Assembly: GCA_947629535.1 (NCBI GenBank)
Contig: CANREC010000001.1
Coordinates: 22,460-86,459, forward strand
Source: an uncultured Clostridia bacterium
GTDB taxonomy: Bacteria; Bacillota; Clostridia; Christensenellales; Borkfalkiaceae
Direction: 5' to 3'
Length of the DNA: 64,000 nucleotides
Part shown: positions 40,901 to 49,067 of the stretch, piece after piece
Layout of the letters: each line of letters starts with the position of its first letter
Numbering within the stretch: the stretch's first letter is position 1
Program-made: the position numbers and the translations under genes
Notes under the pieces: model-generated
What the model saw: the letters and a program-made list of their open reading frames with translations, nothing else
Database searches by the model: none
Told to the model about the DNA's origin: nothing

Positions 40901-41587
40901 TATCCGCCTATCCGCGAATGGGAGAAAGAGGATCTGCTCTCGAAGGAGAAGTCCATTCTCGGCGTGTACGTCAGCGGCCATCCCTTTGAAAAGTATTCCC
41001 ACAGATTCAGCGATTGCACGTTCAACACGGGAATGCTCACCGACTTCGAAGAGGACGAGGAGACGCACGACAGGACGTACAATCTCGTGAAGGCAGGGGA
41101 TCCCGTCATGATGGGGGGCATCATTTCGGCTGTAAAGAAGATCAGCACCAAATCGGGCGGTTTCATGGCGTTCATCACAGTAGAGGACTTGTATGGGAGC
41201 GTCGAATGCCTCGCGTTCCCCAAGATCTATGAAAGGACGCGTTCGGTCATCAAACAGGATGCTGTCGTCCGCATCAAGGGAAAGATCGACATTCCCGCCG
41301 AAAAGGCGCCCGTTGTCATCATCGATACGCTTGAAGCGCTGCAGCCCGACGACGCCCCGACCCCTTCTGTGCCCGAATCTACCGAGGAAGTCCTTTGGCT
41401 CGACGCACGCAAGCTCACCGAGGAGGATTTCAACGACCTCATCGACATGCTCGGCGACTATCAGGGCGGCACGAAGGCAAAGATCCTGTTCGGGGGAAAA
41501 CGCTTTGAATACAGCGTCAGGCTGTCGCGGGCGCTCATTGCGGAGGTCAGGATGTTCCTTCCCGATCCCTGTATTAAAATTGTTTGA
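37916..41587 (+). CDS. dnaE: DNA polymerase III subunit alpha
   Basis: VTDFVHLHLHTEYSLLDGAVK PHP domain; GPGRGSGVGSIVAYAIGIT; C-terminal OB region; GTG start overlapping whiA stop. Confidence 0.95.
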   Translation: MTDFVHLHLHTEYSLLDGAVKVDDLVRHCKENNIDTVAVTDHGNMYCSLKFAEKCKKNHIKAIIGCEFYVVEDHRDHIDQKADHLILLAKNKAGYINLVQLDSLAFVDGYYYRPRIDYKVLKEHTDGVICLSACLAGRIPRLLLAGEYEKAKEFARYLQSLFGEDFYIEIQDHGIPEQKQILPGLIRIAREIGAQLVATNDVHYLKKEDWEMQDVLMCIQTKRTLDDPTRMKMQTHEFYMKTGDEMAAIFPDLPEAISNTRVIADKVSDTDTPFNLKEDGSPVYDKSLIPLYTADDGTPSPEYLTRLTWEGLPKRYPDLTEEIKKRAEYELSVIIKMGFADYFLIVWDYINWSKSHDIPVGPGRGSGVGSIVAYAIGITNVDPLRYDLLFERFLNPDRVSMPDFDVDFCTERRGETIEYVRKRYHPENVAQIVTFGTLASRAVIKDVGRVMRVPYSDTDRVTKLMDGKSTIRELLGLDIESRRTKVVDAERAVAAMHAGTVTTDEDKMKLADLEGKLDEAKKKLADQESKRNGEFIEIYESDETLKRVIDMGLKLEGMPRNTSMHAAGVVICRKKIADNVPLSRNGPDVTTQFDMKEVESIGMLKMDFLALTTLTDIKKTLDYIYEDYGVHIEFGQACDDQGAYDLIAEGDTDAVFQLEQGGMKRFMKQLRPTCLEDLIAGISLYRPGPMDFIPSYLKNRAEPDKIQYLTPLLRPILEKTYGVIIYQEQVMQIFQNLAGYSLGQADLVRRAMAKKHLNELMAQKDKFIYGDVDKVVGHDKDGKPVYGNITGCQAHGVPPEVAAELFAQMESFASYAFNKSHAAAYAVVTYETAFLKKYYPKEFLAGVLNNRITKIDEIAKYIVYMKEKNIRILPPDVNRSKAYFSVEGDGIRIGLCALRGVGIAAMESVVEERQKNGQFADFSDFLMRCISFINKKMVEALILGGAFDSMGHYRSQYAAVYEDLMRRMQSLEKQKNSMQISLFGDFIHEDAPKAEYPPIREWEKEDLLSKEKSILGVYVSGHPFEKYSHRFSDCTFNTGMLTDFEEDEETHDRTYNLVKAGDPVMMGGIISAVKKISTKSGGFMAFITVEDLYGSVECLAFPKIYERTRSVIKQDAVVRIKGKIDIPAEKAPVVIIDTLEALQPDDAPTPSVPESTEEVLWLDARKLTEEDFNDLIDMLGDYQGGTKAKILFGGKRFEYSVRLSRALIAEVRMFLPDPCIKIV

Positions 41588-41669
41588 GAATTCCCCGAAA
41601 AGAATTTCCCAAACCTCTTTCCTTTTTGAAAAGTATGTGGTATAATATGGTAGAAATACGGAGGTTGAT

Positions 41670-42632
41670 ATGAAGAGAATCGGTTTACTCACCAGTGGCG
41701 GCGATGCACCCGGTATGAACGCAGCGATCCGCGCGGTCGTCCGTACGGCCATCTACTTCGGCATGGAAGTTTACGGGATCGAACGCGGCTACGCGGGTCT
41801 CATTGAGGACAGCATGCGCCAGATGGAGATGCGTTCCGTCTCGGACATCGTGCAGAGAGGGGGGACCATCCTCCGCACCGCAAGGTGCCTTGAGATGCTG
41901 ACCGTCGAGGGCCAGAAACAAGCTGTCGCCACGCTCGAAAAGCACGGGATCGAAGGGCTCGTCGTCATCGGCGGTGACGGAAGTTTCCGCGGGGCAAAGT
42001 GCCTCACCGAGGACTACGGCATCCCCACGATCGGCATTCCGGGTACGATCGACAACGATCTTCAGTACACCGATTATACGCTCGGATTCGATACGGCAGT
42101 CAATACCTGCCTTGAGATCATCAACAAACTTCGCGACACGATGAATTCCCACGAACGCATCTCCGTCGTCGAGGTCATGGGCCGCCACTGCGGCGACATC
42201 GCCCTGTATGCGGGCATCACGTCGGGTGCCGAGATCATTGTCGTCCCTGAGATCGCATATGACCTTGAGGACATCGTCATGCGCATCAACCGTTCCCGTG
42301 CCAACGGGAAACGCTCCAATATCATCGTCGTTGCGGAAGGCGCCGTGACGGCCGACGCTTTCGCCAAGAAATTGCAGGAAGTGACGACCTATTCCGTCCG
42401 TGCCACGACGATTGGGCACATCCAGCGCGGCGGTTCGCCCTCCATGGCGGACAGAATGCTCGCTGCCCAGTTCGGCAACAAGGCGGTGCGTCTCCTGAAG
42501 GACGGCATCGGCAACCGTGTCGTCGGCATTCACAAGAACGAGATCATCGATATGGATATCATTGAAGCCGTCTCCATGAAGAAGAAGTTCAATTATGAAC
42601 TCTATGAGACCCTTCAGATGATCTCCATGTGA
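41670..42632 (+). CDS. pfkA: 6-phosphofructokinase
   Basis: KRIGLLTSGGDAPGMNAAIRAVVRTA, GIPGTIDNDL, HIQRGGSPSMADR. Confidence 0.95.
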   Translation: MKRIGLLTSGGDAPGMNAAIRAVVRTAIYFGMEVYGIERGYAGLIEDSMRQMEMRSVSDIVQRGGTILRTARCLEMLTVEGQKQAVATLEKHGIEGLVVIGGDGSFRGAKCLTEDYGIPTIGIPGTIDNDLQYTDYTLGFDTAVNTCLEIINKLRDTMNSHERISVVEVMGRHCGDIALYAGITSGAEIIVVPEIAYDLEDIVMRINRSRANGKRSNIIVVAEGAVTADAFAKKLQEVTTYSVRATTIGHIQRGGSPSMADRMLAAQFGNKAVRLLKDGIGNRVVGIHKNEIIDMDIIEAVSMKKKFNYELYETLQMISM

Positions 42633-42693
42633 CCGATCGAGAATTTTCGCGGCTGTTTCAAAGGGGGGATGGCCCGCGGAGGGGGAATAAGAA

Positions 42694-43617
42694 ATGATTT
42701 TAACTGTCTGCATGAGCCCGAGCGTAGATGTCACCATCGAGCTTGATTCACTGAACGTCGGCAAAGTCAATGTCGTCAAGTCCAAAACGCTCTCCTTTAC
42801 GGGGAAGGCGCTGAACGTCGCCATCGGCATCGCAAGACTGGGCGGGGAATCGCTCGCTACGGGTTTCATGTATAACGAGAACGGCCAGATGTTCATCGAC
42901 GCGCTCGACCGTGAAGGGGTACGGTTCTCTTTCGTCTGGAACAGCGGCCGCGTACGCGAAAACTACAAATGTATCGACAAACGCTCGATGCTCACCGAGA
43001 TCAACGACGTCGGCGGCAGAGTGGAGAGCGAGAAACTCATCGAACTTCTGCACATGATCCAATCGTCCTCGTCCTCGGCGGATGTCACTGTCATATCGGG
43101 CAGCCTTCCGCGCGGCGTGGACGACGGGTATTATCGGGAACTCTTCCGCTCGGTCGATCCGAAGTCGCTCCGCATCGTCGATACGGAAGGGGACAGATTG
43201 TTTGCCGCACTTGAGGCGGGGGTCGATCTCGTGAAACCCAATCTCGAGGAGCTCGAGAACACCTTGGGACGCAAACTCAAAACGAGGACGGAGATGCTTT
43301 CGGGCTGTCATGAACTTCTTGACCGCGGCGCGAAGAGCGTTCTTCTCTCCCTCGGCGGGAACGGTGCGATCCTGACGAACGGCACCAAGAACTATTATTG
43401 CAAGAGCATCAACGTGGCGGTCAATTCCACCGTCGGCGCGGGAGATGCGATGGTCGCGGCGGCCGCGAACATGATGCGGCAGGGCGCCGATCTGCCCGAG
43501 ATCCTGCGTGCGGGCGTCGCTGCGGGGACCGCGGCGGTGACGACGTTCGGGACGATCTCCTTCACAAAGGAAAAATATGAGGAGATCCTGAGCAATCTCC
43601 GCGTCTCCGAATTCTGA
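42694..43617 (+). CDS. 1-phosphofructokinase / PfkB-family sugar kinase
   Basis: SPSVDVTIELDSLNVGKVN...GKALNVAIGIARLGG, VNSTVGAGDAMVAA. Confidence 0.88.
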   Translation: MILTVCMSPSVDVTIELDSLNVGKVNVVKSKTLSFTGKALNVAIGIARLGGESLATGFMYNENGQMFIDALDREGVRFSFVWNSGRVRENYKCIDKRSMLTEINDVGGRVESEKLIELLHMIQSSSSSADVTVISGSLPRGVDDGYYRELFRSVDPKSLRIVDTEGDRLFAALEAGVDLVKPNLEELENTLGRKLKTRTEMLSGCHELLDRGAKSVLLSLGGNGAILTNGTKNYYCKSINVAVNSTVGAGDAMVAAAANMMRQGADLPEILRAGVAAGTAAVTTFGTISFTKEKYEEILSNLRVSEF

Positions 43618-43713
43618 GCGAGGACGGCACACACTATTTTGAAAATGAATGCGTTTTCCGTGTAACAAATGCGCCGTCTGTTTCATGCGCATAATTCGCC
43701 ATAATTCGGCACA

Positions 43714-43760
43714 ACCACAATATATAGTGGTCGACGAAAAAATTTTTATCAAAATGTTGT
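43714..43760 (+). promoter_or_regulatory. Candidate NrdR box pair upstream of nrdD
   Basis: ACCACAATATATAGTGGT (centre 43722.5) and weaker CAAAATGTTG (centre 43754.5), 32 bp centre-to-centre. Confidence 0.65.
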
Positions 43761-43769
43761 GCCAAACAC

Positions 43770-43798
43770 TTGACTTCTATTCGAATATGTTGTATGAT
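43770..43798 (+). promoter_or_regulatory. Promoter of nrdD
   Basis: TTGACT-N17-TATGAT. Confidence 0.75.
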
Positions 43799-43802
43799 AA
43801 GA

Positions 43803-43827
43803 GCGTTCCCTTCGGGGAACGCTTTTT
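43803..43827 (+). terminator. UUCG-capped hairpin followed by T5 at the very start of the nrdD leader
   Basis: GCGTTCCC-TTCG-GGGAACGC-TTTTT. Confidence 0.6.
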
Positions 43828-43871
43828 CGCCCTTTCGGGGGAAAGTACGGGAACAGAGCAAGGAGATTTTT

Positions 43872-46040
43872 ATGAAGATCATCAAAAGAAACGGGGCAGA
43901 AGTCAGTTTCGATATTCAAAAGATCGTCAGTGCGATCCGCAAGGCAAACAACGAAGTCAGTGCCGACAACCGTCTCAGCGAGGGGCAGATCCGCTCGATC
44001 GCGGAGAAGGTCTCTGCGCTTGCGGGAGATCTCAACCGCGCGGTCAACGTGGAGGAGATACAGGACTTTGTCGAGAACCAGATCATGGATCAGAAGGCGT
44101 TTGCCGTGGCGCGCAAATATATCACCTACCGCTATTCCCGTGCGCTCATCAGGAAGGCCAATACCACCGATGAGAGGATCCTGACGCTCATCGAATGCAA
44201 CAACGAGGACGTCAAGCAGGAAAATTCCAATAAAAATCCCACCGTCAATTCCGTCCAGCGCGACTATATGGCGGGTGAAGTCAGTAAGGACCTCACCAAG
44301 CGCCTTCTTTTGCCCCGCGAGATCGTCGAGGCACACGAGGAGGGGCTCATCCACTTCCACGACGCCGACTATTATGCACAACACATGCACAACTGTGACC
44401 TCGTCAATCTTGAGGACATGCTCCAGAACGGTACGGTCATCTCGGGGACGTTCATCGAGAAACCGCATTCCTTCTCCACGGCATGCAATATCGCGACGCA
44501 GATCATCGCACAGGTCGCTTCCAACCAATACGGCGGGCAATCCATTTCTCTTACGCACCTTGCGCCCTTCGTCGATATCAGCCGCCAGAAGATCCGTGCT
44601 GAAGTCGCCGAAGAGCTCTCCGATGTCGCCGTCATGGAGGATACGATCAACCGCATCGCCGAGAAGAGACTGCGCGAGGAGATCAAAAAGGGCATTCAGA
44701 CCATTCAATATCAAGTCGTGACCCTTCTCACGACGAACGGGCAGGCGCCCTTCGTCACCGTCTTTATGTACCTCGGCGAGGCAAGGAACGAGCGGGAGAG
44801 GGAGGACCTCGCCATGATCATCGAGGAGACGCTCAACCAGCGCATTCAGGGCGTCAAGAACGAATCGGGCGTCTGGGTAACGCCTGCCTTCCCCAAGCTC
44901 ATCTATGTGCTCGAAGAGGACAACGTCCGCGAGGGGAGCAAATACTTTTATCTCACCGAACTTGCGGCCCGTTGCACGGCAAAACGTATGGTCCCCGATT
45001 ACATTTCCGAGAAGAAGATGCTTGAATACAAGGTCGACCGCAACGGGGAAGGGCACTGCTATACCTGCATGGGCTGCCGCAGTTTCCTGACGCCCTATGT
45101 GGACGAGAACGGCAAGCCCAAGTATTACGGAAGATTCAACCAAGGCGTCGTGACGATCAATCTCGTCGATGTAGCGCTCTCTTCGGGCGGGGATATCGAT
45201 AAGTTCTGGAAGATTTTCGATGCGCGGCTCGATCTCTGCTACAGGGCTTTGATGTGCCGTCATGAAAGATTGAAGGGGACGCTCTCCGACGCTGCGCCCA
45301 TTCTCTGGCAGTACGGTGCGCTTGCAAGGCTCAAAAAGGGAGAAAAAATCGACAAATTGCTCTATGGCGGGTATTCGACGATCTCCCTCGGCTATGCGGG
45401 CCTCTATGAATGCACGAAATTCATGACGGGAAAATCTCATACCGATCCCGAGGCGAAACCCTTTGCGCTCTCCGTCATGCAGCACATGAACGATAAATGC
45501 AAGGAATGGAAACAGAAACACAATATCGATTTCTCGCTCTACGGTACGCCGCTTGAGAGCACGACCTATAAATTCGCCAAGTGCCTGCAGCAGCGGTTCG
45601 GCATCATCCCTGGCGTTACAGACAAGAATTACATCACGAACAGCTATCACGTCCACGTCACAGAAAAGATCGACGCCTTCACAAAGCTCAAGTTTGAGAG
45701 CGAGTTTCAGCAGCTCTCCCCCGGCGGCGCGATCTCATATGTGGAAGTCCCCAACATGCAGGACAATATTCCCGCCGTCATCTCGGTCATGCAGTTCATC
45801 TATGACAATATCATGTACGCTGAACTCAACACCAAGAGCGACTACTGTCAGGTATGCGGCTATGACGGGGAGATCGTGACGGTGGAAGAGGACGGAAAGT
45901 ATATCTGGGAATGCCCGCATTGCCACAACCGTGACCAAAGCAAGATGAATGTCGCCCGCCGTACCTGCGGCTACATCGGTACGCAGTACTGGAATCAAGG
46001 CAGGACGCAGGAGATCCGCGAAAGGGTATTACATCTCTGA
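43872..46040 (+). CDS. nrdD: Anaerobic ribonucleoside-triphosphate reductase
   Basis: ATP-cone N-terminus (MKIIKRNGAEVSFDIQKIVSAIRKAN) and glycyl-radical motif RRTCGYIGTQYWNQGR. Confidence 0.95.
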   Translation: MKIIKRNGAEVSFDIQKIVSAIRKANNEVSADNRLSEGQIRSIAEKVSALAGDLNRAVNVEEIQDFVENQIMDQKAFAVARKYITYRYSRALIRKANTTDERILTLIECNNEDVKQENSNKNPTVNSVQRDYMAGEVSKDLTKRLLLPREIVEAHEEGLIHFHDADYYAQHMHNCDLVNLEDMLQNGTVISGTFIEKPHSFSTACNIATQIIAQVASNQYGGQSISLTHLAPFVDISRQKIRAEVAEELSDVAVMEDTINRIAEKRLREEIKKGIQTIQYQVVTLLTTNGQAPFVTVFMYLGEARNEREREDLAMIIEETLNQRIQGVKNESGVWVTPAFPKLIYVLEEDNVREGSKYFYLTELAARCTAKRMVPDYISEKKMLEYKVDRNGEGHCYTCMGCRSFLTPYVDENGKPKYYGRFNQGVVTINLVDVALSSGGDIDKFWKIFDARLDLCYRALMCRHERLKGTLSDAAPILWQYGALARLKKGEKIDKLLYGGYSTISLGYAGLYECTKFMTGKSHTDPEAKPFALSVMQHMNDKCKEWKQKHNIDFSLYGTPLESTTYKFAKCLQQRFGIIPGVTDKNYITNSYHVHVTEKIDAFTKLKFESEFQQLSPGGAISYVEVPNMQDNIPAVISVMQFIYDNIMYAELNTKSDYCQVCGYDGEIVTVEEDGKYIWECPHCHNRDQSKMNVARRTCGYIGTQYWNQGRTQEIRERVLHL

Positions 46041-46065
46041 GTTTACGGCAGTCCCGAAAGGGGGA

Positions 46066-46599
46066 ATGAGAAAATTTTACGCCATGAACTACGCCGAAAT
46101 CAAAAAATATGATATTGCAAACGGAGAGGGAGTCAGAGTCTCCCTCTTTGTTTCGGGTTGCAGGCGGCACTGCAAGGGTTGTTTCAATTCTGTCGCGTGG
46201 GATTTTTCTTACGGAAAACCCTTTACCGCCGACACAGAAGAGGAGATCTTTGAGGCACTTTCGCCCGATTATATTGCGGGGCTGTCTCTTCTCGGCGGAG
46301 ATCCATTTGAACCGGAGAATCGGGCCGCTCTTCTTCCTTTCCTCCAAAGAATGCGGCAAAAGTTCCCGCAAAAAGATGTCTGGTGCTATACGGGCTATAC
46401 ATACGAAAACGGTTCCTTGAAGGAGATGAACGGAGATGGGATAGGGGAGATGCTCTCCTGCATCGACATTCTCGTGGACGGACCCTTCATCGAGGCGCTG
46501 AAGGACATCCGACTGAAATTCCGAGGCTCATCCAACCAACGGGTACTCGATTTGAAACGCACAATTAAGGAGAATAGCATAGTACTATATCTGACATAG
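46066..46599 (+). CDS. nrdG: Anaerobic RNR activating protein (radical SAM)
   Basis: SLFVSGCRRHCKGCFNSVAWDF; next to nrdD; last codons lie in the palindromic element. Confidence 0.93.
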   Translation: MRKFYAMNYAEIKKYDIANGEGVRVSLFVSGCRRHCKGCFNSVAWDFSYGKPFTADTEEEIFEALSPDYIAGLSLLGGDPFEPENRAALLPFLQRMRQKFPQKDVWCYTGYTYENGSLKEMNGDGIGEMLSCIDILVDGPFIEALKDIRLKFRGSSNQRVLDLKRTIKENSIVLYLT

Positions 46600-46607
46600 T
46601 ACTATGC
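46577..46607. repeat. Dispersed palindromic element, locus 5 (31-bp symmetric form)
   Basis: GCATAGTACTATATC-T-GACATAGTACTATGC, 15-bp arms with one mismatch. Confidence 0.92.
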
Positions 46608-46732
46608 AAAATGGCGAAAATTTGAGATTTCGATATCAATTTTTCGCTTTTTTCGTTATGCGGTTGACTTTGGAAAAAAATGGGTTATAATAATAGGGTA
46701 ACATTTAACATTTTAATAAAGGAGAAAAGGCA

Positions 46733-47962
46733 GTGAACAAGTTACAGCTCAGAAGATATGCGAAACTTCTCGCAAAAACGGGCATCAACGTCAAAAAAGG
46801 GCAATGGGTCGTCGTACAGGCGGAGCTCGATCAGCCCGAATTCGTGGAAATGGTCGTAGAGGAACTCTACCGCGCGGGGGCGGGGAAAGTCACCGTCGAC
46901 TGGTCGCACCAGCCGCTCGTTTCCACACATTACAAGTATCAAAAGCAAGATCTGCTCGAATCTTTCGCAAAATGGGAGATCGAGAAACTCGAATACAGAA
47001 AGGAACAGCTTCCCGCGATGCTCTATCTTGAATCGGCCGATCCCGATGGGCTCAAGGGGCTTGACCAAGAGAAGTTTACGGCCGTGAGAATGGCCCGCTC
47101 GAAGGTCATCAAGCCCATCCGTGACGAGATGGAAAACAAATACCAGTGGTGTATCGCCGCCGTTCCTTCCAAGGCGTGGGCGAAGAAGGTATTTCCCGAC
47201 GCTCCGACTTCGAGCAGCGCCGTCGAGAGACTTTGGGACGCCATTTTGACGGCCTCCCGCGCGGACGGCCCCGATCCCGTGAAGGATTGGCATCGTCACA
47301 ACGATGAACTTGCCGAAAAATGCGACTATCTCGACAGACTGAAACTTGTCTCTCTCGAGTATAAAGCCAAAAACGGCACGGATCTGAAGGTCGGCCTCAT
47401 CGACGGCAGCAGATTCTGCGGCGGTGGCGAAGAGACGCTTTCGGGCGCATATTTCAATCCCAATATCCCGAGCGAGGAGATCTTCATCTCCCCCAAGGCA
47501 GGGCAGGCAGAGGGCATCGTCTATTCCACCAAACCGCTCTCCTATCAGGGCGAGCTCATCGAGGACTTTTCCGTCCGTTTCGAGGGCGGCAAGGTCGTCG
47601 AGGTCAAGGCGAAAAAGAACCAAGAACTGCTCGAAAAGATGATCTCGATGGACGAGGGCTCCAAGATGCTCGGCGAATGCGCACTCATTGCCTATGATTC
47701 TCCCATCAACAATACGGGACTTCTCTTCTACAACACGCTCTTTGACGAGAACGCAAGCTGCCATTTGGCCCTCGGGAGAGGATTCAACGAGTGCGTCAAG
47801 GGCTTTGAGGACATGACGAAGGAACAGCTCAAGGAGAAGGGGATCAACGACAGCATGATCCATGTCGATTTCATGATCGGGAGCGAGGACCTCGATATCG
47901 TCGGCGTCACGAAGAGCGGCGAGCGGGTGCAGATCTTCAAAAACGGCAGTTGGGCATTCTGA
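46733..47962 (+). CDS. M29-family aminopeptidase
   Basis: MNKLQLRRYAKLLAKTGINVKKGQWVVVQAELDQPEFVEMVVEELYRAGAGKV; GSEDLDIVGVTKSGE. Confidence 0.88.
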   Translation: MNKLQLRRYAKLLAKTGINVKKGQWVVVQAELDQPEFVEMVVEELYRAGAGKVTVDWSHQPLVSTHYKYQKQDLLESFAKWEIEKLEYRKEQLPAMLYLESADPDGLKGLDQEKFTAVRMARSKVIKPIRDEMENKYQWCIAAVPSKAWAKKVFPDAPTSSSAVERLWDAILTASRADGPDPVKDWHRHNDELAEKCDYLDRLKLVSLEYKAKNGTDLKVGLIDGSRFCGGGEETLSGAYFNPNIPSEEIFISPKAGQAEGIVYSTKPLSYQGELIEDFSVRFEGGKVVEVKAKKNQELLEKMISMDEGSKMLGECALIAYDSPINNTGLLFYNTLFDENASCHLALGRGFNECVKGFEDMTKEQLKEKGINDSMIHVDFMIGSEDLDIVGVTKSGERVQIFKNGSWAF

Positions 47963-47999
47963 TGTCAAAGAGGCAATTTCATAGAAAGAAGGCATTAAA

Positions 48000-49064
48000 A
48001 TGATAAAAATCGATATTTTTTCGGGTTTTTTGGGCGCTGGAAAGACGACGCTCATCAAAAAACTTATCAAAGAGGCCTATTGTGGAGAAAAGGTCGTTCT
48101 CATCGAGAATGAGTTCGGCGAGATCGGCGTCGACGGAGGATTCCTTAAGGAAGCGGGCATTGAGATCACTGAAATGAACTCCGGGTGTATCTGCTGTTCG
48201 CTCGTCGGAGACTTCGCCGAGGCGCTCAAAAAAGTCGCCGCCGAATTTTCTCCCGACCGCATCCTCATCGAGCCTTCGGGCGTCGGCAAGCTCTCCGACG
48301 TCATCAAGGCCGTACAGAGGGCAAACGTGCCCGACAGCGTTCTCAACGCTTTCTGCACCGTCGTTGACGCGAAGAAGTGCAAAGTCTACCTGCGCAATTT
48401 CGGTGAATTTTTCCTCGATCAAGTCGAGAATGCAAGCTGTATCGTGCTCTCGCATACGTCCGATCCCGAAAAGACGGTGGAAGCGGTCTCTCTGTTGAAG
48501 GAACACACGCAGGCCACGGTCATCACGACGGACTGGAACGAGCTCGACGGCGGGGAGATCCTTCTCGCCATGCAGCAGACGGACAGCCTCAAGGCCGAGC
48601 TCGACAAACTCGCCGCCGAGGCCCACGAGGAAGATGACGACGATGATGACGAATGCGGATGCCATCATCACCATCACGACCATGACCATGATCATGAAGA
48701 TGACGACGATGATGACGATGACGAATGTGAATGTCATCATCACCACGACGGGGAAGAGCATGAGCATCATCACCATCACCACCATCATCACGCGGACGAA
48801 GTGTTCACCAGTTGGGGCGTGGAGACGGCAAAGATATTCTCTGTGGAGAAACTTGAAAAGGCGCTTGACGCGCTCTCATCGGGTGAGTTCGGGCAGGTGC
48901 TCCGCGCCAAGGGTTATGTGAACGGCGGAGAACAGTGGATCTATTTCGATTACGTTCCCGGGGAGCCCGATATCCGAACAGGTTCGCCCGCCGTCACGGG
49001 CAGGCTCTGCGTCATCGGCTGCAAACTCGACGAAGAAAAGCTGAAAGCGCTGTTTTTGGGGTAA
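48000..49064 (+). CDS. COG0523/CobW-type G3E GTPase with Asp/His/Cys-rich metal-binding segment
   Basis: SGFLGAGKTTLIKKLI, GCICCS; DDDDDDECGCHHHHHDHDHDHEDDDDDDDDECECHHHH...HHHHHHHHH. Confidence 0.9.
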   Translation: MIKIDIFSGFLGAGKTTLIKKLIKEAYCGEKVVLIENEFGEIGVDGGFLKEAGIEITEMNSGCICCSLVGDFAEALKKVAAEFSPDRILIEPSGVGKLSDVIKAVQRANVPDSVLNAFCTVVDAKKCKVYLRNFGEFFLDQVENASCIVLSHTSDPEKTVEAVSLLKEHTQATVITTDWNELDGGEILLAMQQTDSLKAELDKLAAEAHEEDDDDDDECGCHHHHHDHDHDHEDDDDDDDDECECHHHHDGEEHEHHHHHHHHHADEVFTSWGVETAKIFSVEKLEKALDALSSGEFGQVLRAKGYVNGGEQWIYFDYVPGEPDIRTGSPAVTGRLCVIGCKLDEEKLKALFLG

Positions 49065-49067
49065 AAT

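Noticed and set aside
48629-48795. Low-complexity tract considered as a possible CRISPR or satellite repeat
   Set aside because: In-frame coding for Asp/His/Cys runs in a COG0523 GTPase; no spacer-repeat structure.
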